Assembly (NCBI GenBank): GCA_029817715.1
Contig: JARUPY010000112.1
Location: 248,001 to 312,000 of the forward strand
Length of the DNA stretch: 64,000 nucleotides
DNA from: Melastoma dodecandrum
Taxonomy: Eukaryota; Streptophyta; Magnoliopsida; Myrtales; Melastomataceae
Direction: 5' to 3'
Shown: piece by piece, positions 1 through 12,219 of the stretch
Position numbering within the stretch: position 1 is the stretch's first letter
Layout: each line of letters starts with the position of its first letter
Notes under the pieces: model-generated
Seen by the model: only the letters and a program-made list of their open reading frames with translations
Databases searched by the model: none
What the model was told of the DNA's origin: nothing
Program-made: the position numbers and the translations under genes

Positions 1-1599
1 AAACAAATGTGTTAGTAATGAATGAGAGAAACTTGAATTATATGCGAACAAATGCAACTACGATATCCATGTATATCGTGCTTTATTTATGTAGTTCGAT
101 TAGGGGAAATGCTTCTGAACATGATTATTGAAGGTCTTCCTCACACTCTCGAGGTTCACTCGTGTTTGTGTGAGCTCGTCTTGATTGGACTTGGACTTCC
201 CTTGACTAGGATGCTCATGTACCAGTTGAAGGAGTCTTGACTCGGGTTATAATGTCGGTTTTGGCGTAAGGCCTTTCATAGAAAGTTTAAAACTTTTCTA
301 CTTGGAAGGAATAAATCCATGAGACTTTGTCGGAAAGAGACCTGTTCTATAAAGATTTCACCGTTCAAGCAGATTTTCTGTCATTTGGACAACTTACTAC
401 TCGGCACACTCCGTTTGGGGATAATGTGACTATTTACTGGGGGTAACAAAATTCTTGTTTTAGGCAGATCCGTTGGGGATGAAAGTCCCATCGGGAATTC
501 TTCGAATTTGCTGCAAAAATTTTTTTGAACACCTTTGCTTTTGCAACCAACTTGTTGGCTCTGGTGTTTTTTTTTATTTTTGCTCTTTTGAATTTTGCAC
601 TTTGCTTTTGCAAGGCTTTGGCCTTTGTGCTTTTCTTTTGCTTTTTCTTTTTTCATTTTCTTTTTTCTCTCTTTTTTTTTTTGCGAGATTTGCTGAGAAT
701 GTTTGTTGGTTCTTTTTCTGTCTTTTCATTCTTTGGGAATAAGACTTCTTTGACACTCATCTTTGGGAAGTGGCCTAATTAGTTTTTTTTTATGTCCACT
801 GACATTGTCTTTCCGCTTGAACCTTGAGGAAGTGTTGCCTTTGTAGCCGGTTGTTTCCCACTTCCTACTACAGGACTCCTTTTGACCTCGGTGTGAGGTT
901 GTCTTTGGACTAAAGGGTAGCGGTATTTATAAAAGCTCCGTTTTGGCTCTAAGGGTTAGCAATGGTCGATGTACTGTGTTTGGGATAGAGAAGAGAATGC
1001 TCCTTTTCATCCTGGCTTTGAGCATCTTTTGTCAACAGATTCTGAGTCCAATCTCGACGCTCGTTTTTTATGAGAACTCACAGTGTTTGCACTCAACTCT
1101 CTAGGGTAGTTGTTTAGGATAGGGTTTGCCTTCTTTTCCATGTTCAGAAGTATTTGCGAACTCCTTGGGGTGATGTTATGACATCTACAGTATAAATGAT
1201 ATGCAGATGATGCAAACTCACTGGGTGGATGACATTGTGCATTCCTTGATTTATGTTGCGCCTTGGCTGTGGATTTATGAACTTCATTTCATGGATTTGG
1301 TGTCTGCTTTGGAGATCATCCATGATATAAGGTGCTCGAGTTCCTACATCAAGGAATAGAGGTTGGGTGAGTTCATGTAACCTGATTCTTGTTGAGGAAA
1401 TAAAGAAACGATAAAGTTGAACATCCGCTGGGGGAATAAGTTGTGAATGTCCGTCCATCTTGACTGTTGTTGGAAGAAATATGCTTGTATATTCAACTTC
1501 TACTGGGGATTGTGGTACACTCATGAAACCAATTCCGGCTTTGGAGAAATGAGGAGCATGACTCCGATTGGGGAATTATAAGAAATTTCAATAGGGAAT
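1..1599 (-). other. Tat copy A 3' untranslated region, truncated by window edge
   Basis: Matches 12315-13892 of copy B. It includes the same T-rich tract, here about 530-700, with a different length and a short divergent patch near 665-700. No gene is recognised; the PPT and 3' LTR of copy A are outside the window. Confidence 0.6.
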
Positions 1600-2345
1600 A
1601 AACATTCCCTTTCACGTGATCATCCTTGGTGATAACAAATGCAATCTCGAAGTTTTGGTTCGAAATTTTCCACCCAACCACCCTCGCCTTTGTTCGTAAT
1701 GCGAGGTTGCTCATGTACCTGCACCCGCCAAAGGGCGAAAGTAAGCTCATGTAACTTGTTTTGATAAATGACAAAAGTATTGATTTTGAGACAACACTTC
1801 CTTTCATGTAATCATTGTTTGTTGACAACGAAGGCTTATCCAAGATTGCTTGAAGTTTTTCCACCCTACCACCCTCGCCTTTCGTTGTCTGTCTAGGATG
1901 CCTGTGTACCTACGAGACGAACGCAGGGCAAAAACAAGTATGTTCATGTAACTTGTTTTGTAAAGAAAGTATTAATATTGAAATAATACTCCCTTTCCTG
2001 TTGTTTCGTCATTGCATCTTCGTCCGAAGAAATCGAAGGGTTGACGAAATTGCGATAAGACTTTGTCTTGAAGGTTTTGCCATCCAACCACTCTCGGCTT
2101 TATCCAGGAATTATGTATCCTTCATATGAGGAGCTCTTGTACCTTTCATGTTATTCGTTGTTCTGACAACGAAGGCTTCTCCAAGATTGCTTGGAGCTTT
2201 ACCACCCTGCCACCCACGCCTTCGTCCACATGATAGGGAGTTTTTGTACCTATATGCGACAAGGGCAAAAACAAGTATGCTTATGTAACTTGTTTTTTTT
2301 TTTTTTAGGAAAGTATCGATGTGTATCGAATACTCCCTTTCATGT
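1600..2345. repeat. About 190-bp degenerate tandem repeats in Tat 3' region, copy A
   Basis: Same four-unit array as in copy B, with an expanded poly-T run at 2289-2306 in the last unit. It lies just downstream of the integrase frame on the minus strand. Confidence 0.75.
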
Positions 2346-5300
2346 GTAGTAGCGCCGAAGAGCATCCGCGTTGATTGGTTGCGGTAGTTCTTGTCCATCC
2401 ATCTTGGTTAGGATGGTTGCACCTCCCGAGAAGGCATGTTTTACCACAAAAGGTCCTTCATAATTCGGGGCGAATTTTCCTCTTGAGTCCTTGTAGTTGG
2501 GAATGATCCGTTTGAGAACGAGGTCTCCAGGTCGATATCGGATCGGCTTGACTTTCTTGTTGAATGCCCGAGTCATGCGTTGTTGATACAACTGCATGTG
2601 ATGAGCTGCCGCGAGCCTTTTTTCGTCTATGAAATCGAGATGAACAAGATGATGATTGATCTTATCTTCATCTGTCATATTGTTCTGGGACAATATCCTA
2701 AGGGTCGGTAGTTTGACCTCTGCCGGAATCACTGCTTGTGTTCCATGGACGAGCTCGAATGGAGTTGCCCCAGTCGATGTTCGCATCGTCGTTCGGTATG
2801 CAAGTAGCGCAAATGGGAGCTTTTCATGCCAGTCGCGATACGTGATTACTGTTTTCTGAAGAATCTTCTTCATATTCTTGTTTGCTGCTTCGACTGCACC
2901 ATTCATTTGTGGACGGTACGGTGAAGAGTTGATGTGTTTAATTCTGAATTCTTCGCAGAGAGAATGCATGAGTTTGCTATTAAAGTTGGAACCATTGTCG
3001 GTGACGAGTAGTTCCGGTATGCCATATCTAGCGATGATGTTAAACCGCATAAATCGCACGACGTTCTTTGCGGTAACTTCTCTAAATGATTGAGCTTCGA
3101 TCCACTTGGTGAAATAGTCAATTGCGACTAAGATGAATCGATGTCCATTTGATGCTATGGGATTGATGGGTCCAATGACGTCCATCCCCCACATTGAAAA
3201 TGGCCACGGCTCGAATAAAGGGTAGAGCCTGGTAGGAGGTACATGCACCTTGTCACTGTAAATTTGACACTTGTGACATGCTTTGACGTATTTGATACAA
3301 TCGGCTTCCATTGTCGACCAATAATATCCCAGACGCATGATTTTTTGGGCAAGTGCGTATCCATTCATGTGAGGACCACAAGCACCTTCGTGTACTTCCA
3401 TCATAATGTCCTTGGCTTCTTTTTCTGTGATGCACCGCATGAGGGTCGTCGCGAACGACTTCTTGTATAGGATGTTCCCGTCGAGAAAGTAACCTTTAGA
3501 TAACCTCCTGATAAATTTGCGTTCTTTCTTTGTGCTTATATGAGGAAAGTCTCCTGAATGTAGATACGCCCTAATATCGGCATACCATGGAGATGGATCA
3601 ACTTGTTGATCGGGTTCAGTGTTCATGCAACTAGGCTCTTCGATGATGTTGATGCGGAGAGGTTCAATGTCCATTTCTCCGGCCAATGGTATCAATGATG
3701 CGAGAGTTGCAAGTGCATCGGCAAATCGATTGTCAGATCGTGGTAGGTAGCTGAAACTAATGTCCGTAAATTTTCGAATCAGCTCTTGCAGTTAATCTTG
3801 ATATATGATAAGCTTCGGATCCCTTGTGCGCCAAGCTCCGTTGGTTTGAGAGATTATGAGTGCAGAATCTCCGTAAACGTCTAAGAATTGTGCTTTTATG
3901 TCAAGTGCACGTAGTAAACCAAGAATACATGCTTCATATTCAGAAATGTTATTTGTGCATGGGAATGTGACTTTAGCAGCAACTGGATAATATTGCCCGT
4001 TTGGGGATATCACAACTGCTCCAATGCCAGAACCTGATGAGTTGACTGTGCCATCAAAATACATCGTCCATCGTTGTTCTGAATCTACTAGTAAGATGTC
4101 ATCATCTGGCAGCTTAATTTCCAGTGGTGAATCATCTGTCCCTGGATATTTTGCTATGTGATCGGCAATAGTTCTGCCTTTGATTGATTTCGTTGAGTGA
4201 AATTTGATGTCGAATTCGGCAAGTTGCAGCTGCCATTTTGAAATTCTTCTGATAAGAGTTGGTCTCTCGAAAAGGTATTTGAGCGGATCATTATCTGAAA
4301 TTAGCAATATCTCGTAATGGAGAGTATATTGTCGGAGACGATGAAGAACCCAAACGAGTGCGCATCATGTGCGTTCCGGGACTGTGTATCGGGCTTCGCA
4401 GTCTGTGAATTTTTTGCTGAGGTAATAAATGGCGTGTTCCTTGGCGCCTGGTAACTGCTGTGCTAGCATTGCCCCAAATGACTCTTCTAGTACTGTTAGA
4501 TAGAGCGTGAACGGATGTCCCGGCTTTGGCGGGATAAGGATTGGCGGTTCTGTTAGGTACATCTTGATATGTTCGAATGCGTTCCTGCAATCTTCATCCC
4601 ATTCAAATTTGACGTCTTTTCTCAATTTCCTGAATAGAGGTTTGCATGTGTCGGCCAGGTTGGAAATAAACCTTCCGATATAATTGATGCGGCCCATGAA
4701 GCCACGGATCTCTTTAACTGACTTTGGTGCTGGAAGTTCCTTAATTGCTTTGATTTTATCTGGGTCTATTTCAATGCCTTTATTGCTTACAACAAACCCA
4801 AGAAGTTTCCCCGATGTTGCCCCAAACACGCATTTGGCAGGATTGAGACGCAATTTGTATTTACGAAGTCGTTCAAACAGCCTGCGTAGAACGACCATGT
4901 GATCTTCTTCTGTTCTGGATTTGGCGATCATGTCATCAACATAAACTTCGATCTCACGGTGCATCATGTCATGGAATAGGACTACCATTGCTCGTTGATA
5001 TGTTGCCCCGGCGTTCTTTAGCCCAAATGGCATAACTCGGTAACAGAATGTGCCCCAGGGTGTGATGAATGTCGTCTTTTCCTTATCTGCCTCAGCCATC
5101 TTGATCTGATTATAGCCAGAGAATCCGTCCATAAAGGAGAATTTGTTGAAACCGGCCGTGTTGTCCACTAATAGATCGATGTGCGGTAGAGGGAAGTCAT
5201 CTTTGGGACTTGCTTTATTGAGGTCTCGGTAATCCACGCATACTCTGACTTTTCCATTCTTCTTCATGACCGGGACGATGTTTGCGACCCATTGAGGATA

Positions 5301-5852
5301 TTCCGATACTTCGATAAAATTGACTTTAAGTAGCTTGTCTACTTCTTTCTTGATTGCAAGGGCTAGTTCCGGTTTGTATCGACGTTGCTTTTGTTTGATT
5401 GGATGAATCAAAGGATTAGTGGGGATTTTGTGCTCCACTATTTCTGAGTCTAATCCTGGCATATCTGCGTATGACCAAGCGAAGACATCTGAGAGAAGAT
5501 TTATAATTTTCTCGGCTTCATCTGTTAGTAAATTTGCACCAATGAAGAGCTCTTTGGGCTCGCCTTCTGTTCCAATATTGATAGAAATCGGTTCTTGCAG
5601 AGTGATTTCCTTGGGATTTTCATGTCTCAGTAATCCTTGTTTTAGGCCATGGTAGCCGTCGAGGGATTCAGGATTTTGAATGACTTCTTCATCTGGATCT
5701 TCTGATGTTTCGGGGTCTTTTGACGATTGGCCGTCTGTCTCATCGAATTCATCTGAAATATGACCACACTCTATTTGAAAAGGTTCTGGGAGTTTGTCTT
5801 GGAATTCTTGAGTAGTTTCTGAAGTGTTATTCCTGCGTAGGAAGTATGTCAA
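2340..5852 (-). pseudogene. Tat copy A pol with two nonsense codons
   Basis: This is collinear with the intact pol of copy B but interrupted twice in the same frame. TGC of Cys499 (copy B numbering) has become TGA at 4365-4367, in the first RNase H. TAT of Tyr690 has become TAA at 3792-3794, in the second RNase H. Copy A also lacks nine bases (three residues, REF) near 5492 and carries scattered substitutions. RT with YVDD sits in 4365-5852, the second RNase H in 3792-4307 and the integrase in 2340-3695. The RT part could still be translated alone, but RNase H and integrase would not be made without read-through. Confidence 0.88.
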
Positions 5853-6336
5853 GAAACAATTCAGAAAGCATATGAAGAAATTGAAATAACCATCGCATGC
5901 GAGGAATTGAAATGACTATCACACGTGAAGAAGTTGAAGTGATCAACTCATGCGAAGAAACTAAAATGGCCATCACATGCGTGGAAGTTGGAATGACTAT
6001 CACATGCGAAGAAATTAAAATGACCATCACATGCGTGGACAAATGAGATGTCGTGGGCATCAGGCCTCAGTGGGCTGGGCGTTATTCATGTGCCCGTATT
6101 TTCCTTATATCCCTCACATGCCCTGGAATACATCATCGTCCTGATGTGGATCCCACGACATCTCGACACTAAGTAATCGTTACATTCGCTCCACCAGTCC
6201 ACGACTAAAGATATGGTGGGTTTATTGACGCATCCGTTGATCGACATACCAATCATGCGAATTTCATATGCATAAAAGTAAAAGGATGTATTGGAGTGTT
6301 TCACCCTTTGAGTGGCAACTCGTCCAGGTTCAATGC
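5853..6336 (-). other. Stop-containing spacer between protease and RT, copy A
   Basis: Counterpart of the copy B spacer, with the same repeat and the same general arrangement. Being kept at equal length in both copies fits either a functional intron or simple common descent. Confidence 0.45.
5874..6034. repeat. 27-bp tandem repeat, six units (copy A)
   Basis: Same six-unit repeat and same 161-bp length as in copy B, with scattered substitutions. The unit number is identical, so the repeat expanded before the two copies separated. Confidence 0.8.
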
Positions 6337-7338
6337 TCATTCGAGGTGGAGATCTGCCATAACATCGGCTAATTGCTCCTGTTGTAACGTGCCCCGTGAT
6401 GCCGGAACGAATACCTCATATAAGTCTGGATAGCCAAGAATTCCACATGTCTCGATTCTTAGTTTCCAATCTTGAATAGTATCTTCTTCATATTCGATAC
6501 CCGCTTTGTCGGCTGGGGTGGGTATCTGAATTGGGAAAAGCATGCCTTGTCTTCTTGCTCCCAAACCTCCTCCAATCTGGTATCCCATTTGAAGTAAAAC
6601 TCGTGCCATGTTTGCGACCATATGTTCAATTGGCGGGTCCTTATTGACTTTTCGGATCATGTTCACCATTTCGAATGCTTGCATCGTGGACGGTTCAACA
6701 GAGGGTTCTCCAACATATGGAATATCGACTTCATTGCATAATTCAATATCTCGTTCTCCGTTGACAGTTACGAGTTTGCCTCCGAATGGGAACTTGACTT
6801 TTTGATGATACGTGGAAGGGATTGCCCCAGCTTGATGAATCCATGGTCTCTCGAGTAACATGTTGAAAGAGCTGTTAGTTTCAAGCACCTGGAATGCAGT
6901 CATAAATTTGGCCGGGCCCATAATGATTTCCAGGGCTATTTCTCCGAGGGGTTTGCGCTTTGCTCCGTCAAATGCTCTGATGTTTAAGCTGGGCGGAGAC
7001 ATGCTTTTCATGTCGAGTCCCAATTCGCGAGCGACTCCCAGAGGTAGTATGTTAACTCCAGAGCCTCCATCGATCAACACTTTGGAGATCTGATTGCCCA
7101 TGCAGCTTAATGTTATGAACAAAGCTTTATTATTTTCCTCTGCTCCTTTTGGGACGTCTTGGTCGGAAAAAGTGATGGCATTTTGAGCCAACATCCCATT
7201 CATGAATATGTCGACGGCATTAACTTCGATTTCTGGCGGTACATGCACCTCTGCCAAGAACCTCTCCAGTGAATTTCGATGTTTGTCTGACGAGTTGATC
7301 AGATCAAATAACGAGATTTGTGCTGGTTGTCTCTTCAA
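6337..7338 (-). CDS. Tat copy A aspartic protease with G-patch-like segment
   Basis: Same protein as in copy B: IDGGSGVNILP protease signature, then the G-patch-like MGYQIGGGLGARRQG. The frame stays open upstream of 7338 to a TGA at 7462-7464, because copy B's TAA is a sense codon here, but there is no obvious ATG. The ILG-type motif reads LLERPWIH, where copy B has LLGRPWIH; this Gly-to-Glu change may damage the protease core. The stop codon follows LHLE, as in copy B. Confidence 0.78.
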   Translation of the reverse strand: MKRQPAQISLFDLINSSDKHRNSLERFLAEVHVPPEIEVNAVDIFMNGMLAQNAITFSDQDVPKGAEENNKALFITLSCMGNQISKVLIDGGSGVNILPLGVARELGLDMKSMSPPSLNIRAFDGAKRKPLGEIALEIIMGPAKFMTAFQVLETNSSFNMLLERPWIHQAGAIPSTYHQKVKFPFGGKLVTVNGERDIELCNEVDIPYVGEPSVEPSTMQAFEMVNMIRKVNKDPPIEHMVANMARVLLQMGYQIGGGLGARRQGMLFPIQIPTPADKAGIEYEEDTIQDWKLRIETCGILGYPDLYEVFVPASRGTLQQEQLADVMADLHLE

Positions 7339-8125
7339 CTGCTCTATAATGTCATAGTCGCTAACCTTTATCGTCTTGACGACCTGCCTGATTTCATCGG
7401 CAGTGGGTACTTTGGGCTCCGGATTATTAGGTAACTCAGGTCCCGCTACAACCTTTCCCGATCAACCTTTCATATGCAATAACAACCCAATCCCAAGTCC
7501 TAGTATGATGCCACATGCGGTTTGTGTAAATACGTTTCTTTTTATATTATTATTTTAGGAATAATTAAACCTTTGGTGTGCAAATATAATAGTCTCAAAT
7601 CAAATGATATTCATGAAAGCCAAATGTGCATATGGATGCATTAAAGCGATAAAAAGGAGGTAAGAGAGGGAGAAAAGAAATGCGGAAACCCCCTGTAACC
7701 AACTCAAGTCGCTGCAAAACGAACATAATTAGTATTACAATTATCACATACAATCGTACCTGAACCTGTCCCTGCACGAGTAACAGTCACTTAGTAACAA
7801 GCAAATGCACGTGCGGCGTCTGGTACCTGTAGTGGGCAATCAATTCTAGACTTGGAAGAGGTTTCTAAAACCTCCCTCGGACTGAGGGAGGCGGGTCCTG
7901 GACCATAACCTACACCGCAGAAAGCAGCGAAGCCGTGCCATTCGGTGACCCCCTAAAAATCCTAGCCCCGGGTTCGGGCATACCTAGAAATGCCTAGAAA
8001 GCGGTAAACAAACACAAACAAAAGATCATACAAAAAGCATGAGCCAAATAATTACATGCGCAAACAATCACTCCTCCCCGCATGTGGATAGGAAGAAAGA
8101 GTTTTCAGTAGGAATCCACATGCGG
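7339..8125 (-). other. Leader between PBS and protease, copy A; gag missing
   Basis: Same gag-less leader as copy B, with matching deletion structure. The region just upstream of the protease is open to 7464. Nothing else coding is recognised. Confidence 0.7.
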
Positions 8126-8145
8126 GGTCCCCAGCGGAGTCGCCA
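8126..8145 (-). other. Primer-binding site of Tat copy A
   Basis: The reverse complement reads TGGCGACTCCGCTGGGG followed by ACC, the tRNA-complementary PBS type common in Tat/Ogre elements. It lies seven bases inside the LTR end at 8153, where minus-strand DNA synthesis would be primed. Confidence 0.8.
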
Positions 8146-8152
8146 TCCGGGA

Positions 8153-11100
8153 TGTGCGTCCCTCCCGCTCGTTCCCGAATGAGAACAAAAAGGAGGACTG
8201 TAATCCTTCGTGGGTCCGTAAAAATTCGTTTGTCGCTTAACCTAGGTAAGCTAAGAAAAACGGAGTCGCCACCGACTTTATTAAAAATGGTATAAAGTCG
8301 GAAAAAACCAAAGAGGGTTCGGGGATTCCTAACTACTCACTCTCTCACTCAAACATGCGAAAAAAGGTTGGCGATACTTTTAAAAGAGGTTTCTGATTAA
8401 CGGGTGTTGGACCCAATCTGGGCTTTTAAGCCCAGACTCGTGTCATTGGATTACGAGCTTAGGCTCGATTCGGGCGTTGGACCCGAACTCGTATGTGATG
8501 ATCACGTGCGTAATCACATACAATTATCTAGATCAAAGTAGGCGGGGAAAGGCGGTGACCGTGGGCCTATACACCTGGACCCACGGCCCGTTACAAGTGG
8601 AAAAATAGAAAGTCGGGAAGGCCCGCACCTTCCCTCATGTACCTTAAGTTTGACGGTTGGGGCCGCTTTAACGTCTTCAATCATCGCGGTTTTTACACAC
8701 GCGGAGAAAAATCCACGCGGTCTGTTGCACGCGTCTTCAAGGCTTCCTTTCCACACTAGTTGAAATTTCGAGCTCGCACGAGTAGTGTTCATGGAAAAAT
8801 GGGAGAAAGAATAAAGTGGAAAAATGGGAAAGTGGGAAAAGAAGAAAGTGGGAGAAATAAAAAATGGAAAAAGGAAAGTGGGTTAGAAAATTCTAATATG
8901 AAATACGTAAACAAATTAGAATTTCTAAATAAGTCGGAATGAGACTTACGTGGGGCGTCTTAGCCGAGAGAAATATGCGTGGAGTAGCAAACGAAATCAA
9001 GTTTTCATAAGCTAAGTAACAATCTTATTTTGAAACAACCATGTCATAGGAAAATTATTTCAAAAAAAAATCATTTTATAAATGTGAAACGTAAGCTTAT
9101 ATGAGAACACGTACAAAAAATGAATGTATAAATGATCGAGATGTGAAATAGGTGACACTCCCTAAATTTCAATGTAATAAGAATCAATCAAATGAATCAT
9201 TGGCAAGTAAAAACCAACACGAAAGAACGTTCAATCAAATATAAAGCAAACAAGCACACATGCGGCAGATTTGGATAACCACGAAGAATGAAGCGTAACT
9301 TTCAGCTCCGAGCATGAAATCACGTGTTCTTATACTCAAAACGAAGCTACGGAAGATACGGATCTAATGCCAAAGATTTCAGCTCAATCTGACATTTCAA
9401 ACTCAAGATACAAGCGAAAGTACGTACCTCCGTTGAGTTGTCCTGTTTTGCAGCCGAGAATGAACGTGCTCCATTTCGATCCAAGGTTGCTCGGTCGTAT
9501 CCAAAAATGTCCAGAATAGAAAGAGGACAAGACAAAGAAGAGAAGGACAAGGACGTTACTTTCATGCAAGTAAAGCGAAATTAGTACAAAAAGAAAGGGT
9601 GAGATTGCTCACCGTCGCGGGAATCTTGTTCCCCGGGTCTCCATGATCTCTCTGAAAGTCGGCTATGAATTGTCCAATCGTATTTAGAAAAATCTCGAAT
9701 AAATGACAAGAAGAAAAGTTAAAAGAAAGTTTGAACTTAAGGAAAGTCAATTCAAAACATTACGGATCATATGTGACGCGCAAGTGAACATGTATATAAA
9801 ATGAGCTAATAGGACAAGGAATGATGGACCATTTAATGAATTAGCAGCATGAGACTTACGCAAAATTAGATGAACCAATATTGTTAACCAGAAGACACTA
9901 CTAATAGGCTCACAACAGCTTGAGCTACAGGTAGGATAGCAATTCAAAACGAAGGCGGGCAATCTAAAAAAATTCGAAACCGAAGTGACCAGGTTTATGA
10001 GCAGCACGAATATGAGATTGAGGTAAAAGGGATTTGCACGTTCGCAAAGTACAATTAAACCAGAAGCTGAAATCAGGATTCTATTTGTAAATCATCAACG
10101 TGGGTGAACTAGCAAATAATGAAGAAATTGCAGCGAATCTTAGACTAATAATGACGCTAAAGCAGACAGGTAGTCGTTAGCAAGGAAACACATTTTGACA
10201 AAAATGAGAATTGCAGCAAGTTAAAATAAGTCGACGGTTTGAGCGAGGAGCCCATCACGAGGATACCCTACCAAACAAGCTGATTCCTATACAAACTAAT
10301 CCCAAAGTTGAAACACTAACCCAAAGCAAAATCGGCAATACAATGAGAACGGAAACGAACAATGAGATCGAAGTGAAAACAAACAAACTAGCAGGTCATA
10401 TCAGAAACACCTAAGAAATGTAAGTCAACCATGAGAGTCGCAGCAACTTGGAAATGAGAAACTTATAGTACGAAATCAGCAACGGAAACTATGCTAGATC
10501 GATTAGAAAACATACCAAACATTGATGAGGTTAAAATTAAAACGAGTGAATGAATAAGCTCGTTGGCTAAACATACATATGTACGAATCGCTGGTTCAGT
10601 AGCGAAAACCTGAAGTATTATAAGAAAATGCTGCGAATGGATGATGAAAATATCACAAGTAGCAAACAAACAGCAAATATCTAGGTTGAATCGGTCGCGA
10701 AGCTGAAATAATTCTTAAACAAAACAGAGTAAGCAATCTAACATAATCTGATTGGCTGCAGCGATGACATTTAACATGAACAGGCCATCCCCAATGAGTC
10801 AGAATAAGCATGAATGAATTAGCAACGCAAATCCACAAACAAGCTGCAGCAAATAAGATGAAGGATCAAACCAATGGCTCAGAACGCATTTCTGGCCATG
10901 ATCAGCAAGTGTGCATACGGCTTCTGTCCTCTGCTTTAGCCGTTTTGAAGGCTCTTCGAAGCTTCATTCTAGTTCTTTAGTGACCTGTTCATCCTAAAAT
11001 AAGAAGGCATTGGAGTCAAATCAACAACATAAGGCTATTCATGGCCATTTATGAACCCAAATGAAACAAATGGACTCGGCGGAGGTCTTATATCTAATTC

Positions 11101-12202
11101 AGCTGTTGTTTTAAGCAAAAAATAAGGCAGAGCGAAAACACTCCAGACGCATCTGGTCTATCAATGCAGCTTATCAGGTTCGAAAAACACAGCAAGCAAG
11201 GACGCCGCCCGAGATGAAATCTTCTGCGGAGACTTCGGCTGAAGAGATGCCAACTCCCTTCAAATTGGTCCGAAAGAATCCAATCCGTTGGTTGAACACT
11301 CCTAACCGGCTGTAGCGACTTCGGCAAGGGAGGCCGGGGATGGACAGGTTGGAGCCTGAGAGCGTTGGCCGGGCTCCATCTCGCTGCGATCAACCTTGGT
11401 GGCGACTGGAGGGTCAGCTCTAGGGGGTTTCCGCAAGGATTTCTGCTTACCTTGACTGGAGAAGGAAGGGTCGGCTGAACCAGAGGCCGCTGGCAGATCG
11501 GAGGGGCTGCAGGACGTCTTTCTCTCGAGCGATTGACCAGCAAAATAAAAAAAAACGTCCAGGAGAGGGAGCGGCGTTGAAGGAGAGAGCGTCAGAGCTG
11601 GGAGAGGAGGAACGACCCAACTGATTCTGTTTTTGTTTTTTTGGGGGGTTCATTGAATTTTTTTTTTTTAAAATTCCTTTTATATGGCACTGTAAAAGTG
11701 TGTTGGGGTAGGTTGTTAGTTTGTTAAAATAATTTGTTAGGTTGTTAGCATAAGTTGTTATTAATTTGTTAAAGTGAGTTGTTACAAATTAATTAGTTAG
11801 AATATAAAATGAAATGAAAATTCAAATTAAATGTTAATGAAATGTTAAACTTAAAAGAATTTGTTATTTTTGCTCGATTAATTATTTAATGAGCTCTTGT
11901 TGGACTTTAGTCGTTTTTACTTTATTATTAAGAACCTAAGTCCATGTACACGTGCTTGAACTTCAAATTAAAATGAATGAACTTGATCTTAATGACAAAA
12001 AGTGTTAAAATATAATTTTAACTAAAAATGATTAAGAAATTAGCCTCATGTAACTAATTCTCAATTTGAAATTACTTATTTAACCATGTAACATGAATTT
12101 AATTGAAAATTACGAAAGCTTCAAAATCATTTCTTTTAAAACCAACGATTAAATATTAGATTAAGATTAAAAAAATCGAAAATTCGATTTGGGGTGTCTA
12201 CA
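8153..12202 (-). repeat. Shared long terminal repeat (5' LTR of copy A, 3' LTR of copy B)
   Basis: This is about 4.05 kb, very long for an LTR but normal for Tat/Ogre elements. On the minus strand it begins TGTAGACACCCC at 12202 and ends ..GCACA at 8153, giving TG..CA ends. It is bordered at 8126-8145 by a primer-binding site and at 12203-12219 by a polypurine tract. The copy at 20451-24496 is nearly identical, differing by scattered substitutions and small indels. It has a TATA box on the minus strand near 11677-11686. It also contains a PBS-like GTGGCGACTCCG segment around 8261-8272. The short reading frames inside it are probably not genes. Confidence 0.85.
11677..11686 (-). promoter_or_regulatory. 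Putative LTR TATA box (shared LTR)
   Basis: The minus strand reads ATATAAAAGG, a strong TATA-box match inside the U3 side of the LTR. Transcription from here would run leftward through copy A. The rest of the promoter was not defined. Confidence 0.5.
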
Positions 12203-12219
12203 GTTTGCCCCTCTTTGCG
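12203..12219 (-). other. Polypurine tract of Tat copy B
   Basis: The minus strand reads CGCAAAGAGGGGCAAAC immediately before the LTR start TGTAGACACCCC. A purine-rich run next to the 3' LTR is the expected plus-strand priming site for reverse transcription. The matching tract of copy A would lie left of base 1. Confidence 0.75.

Noticed and set aside
473..782. Phe/Leu-rich plus-strand ORFs in the Tat 3' region
   Set aside because: A T-rich tract producing Phe codons; lengths and frames differ between the two copies.
5874..6034. 27-bp repeats considered as a CRISPR array
   Set aside because: Units are directly adjacent and degenerate with no unique spacers, and the context is a plant retrotransposon.
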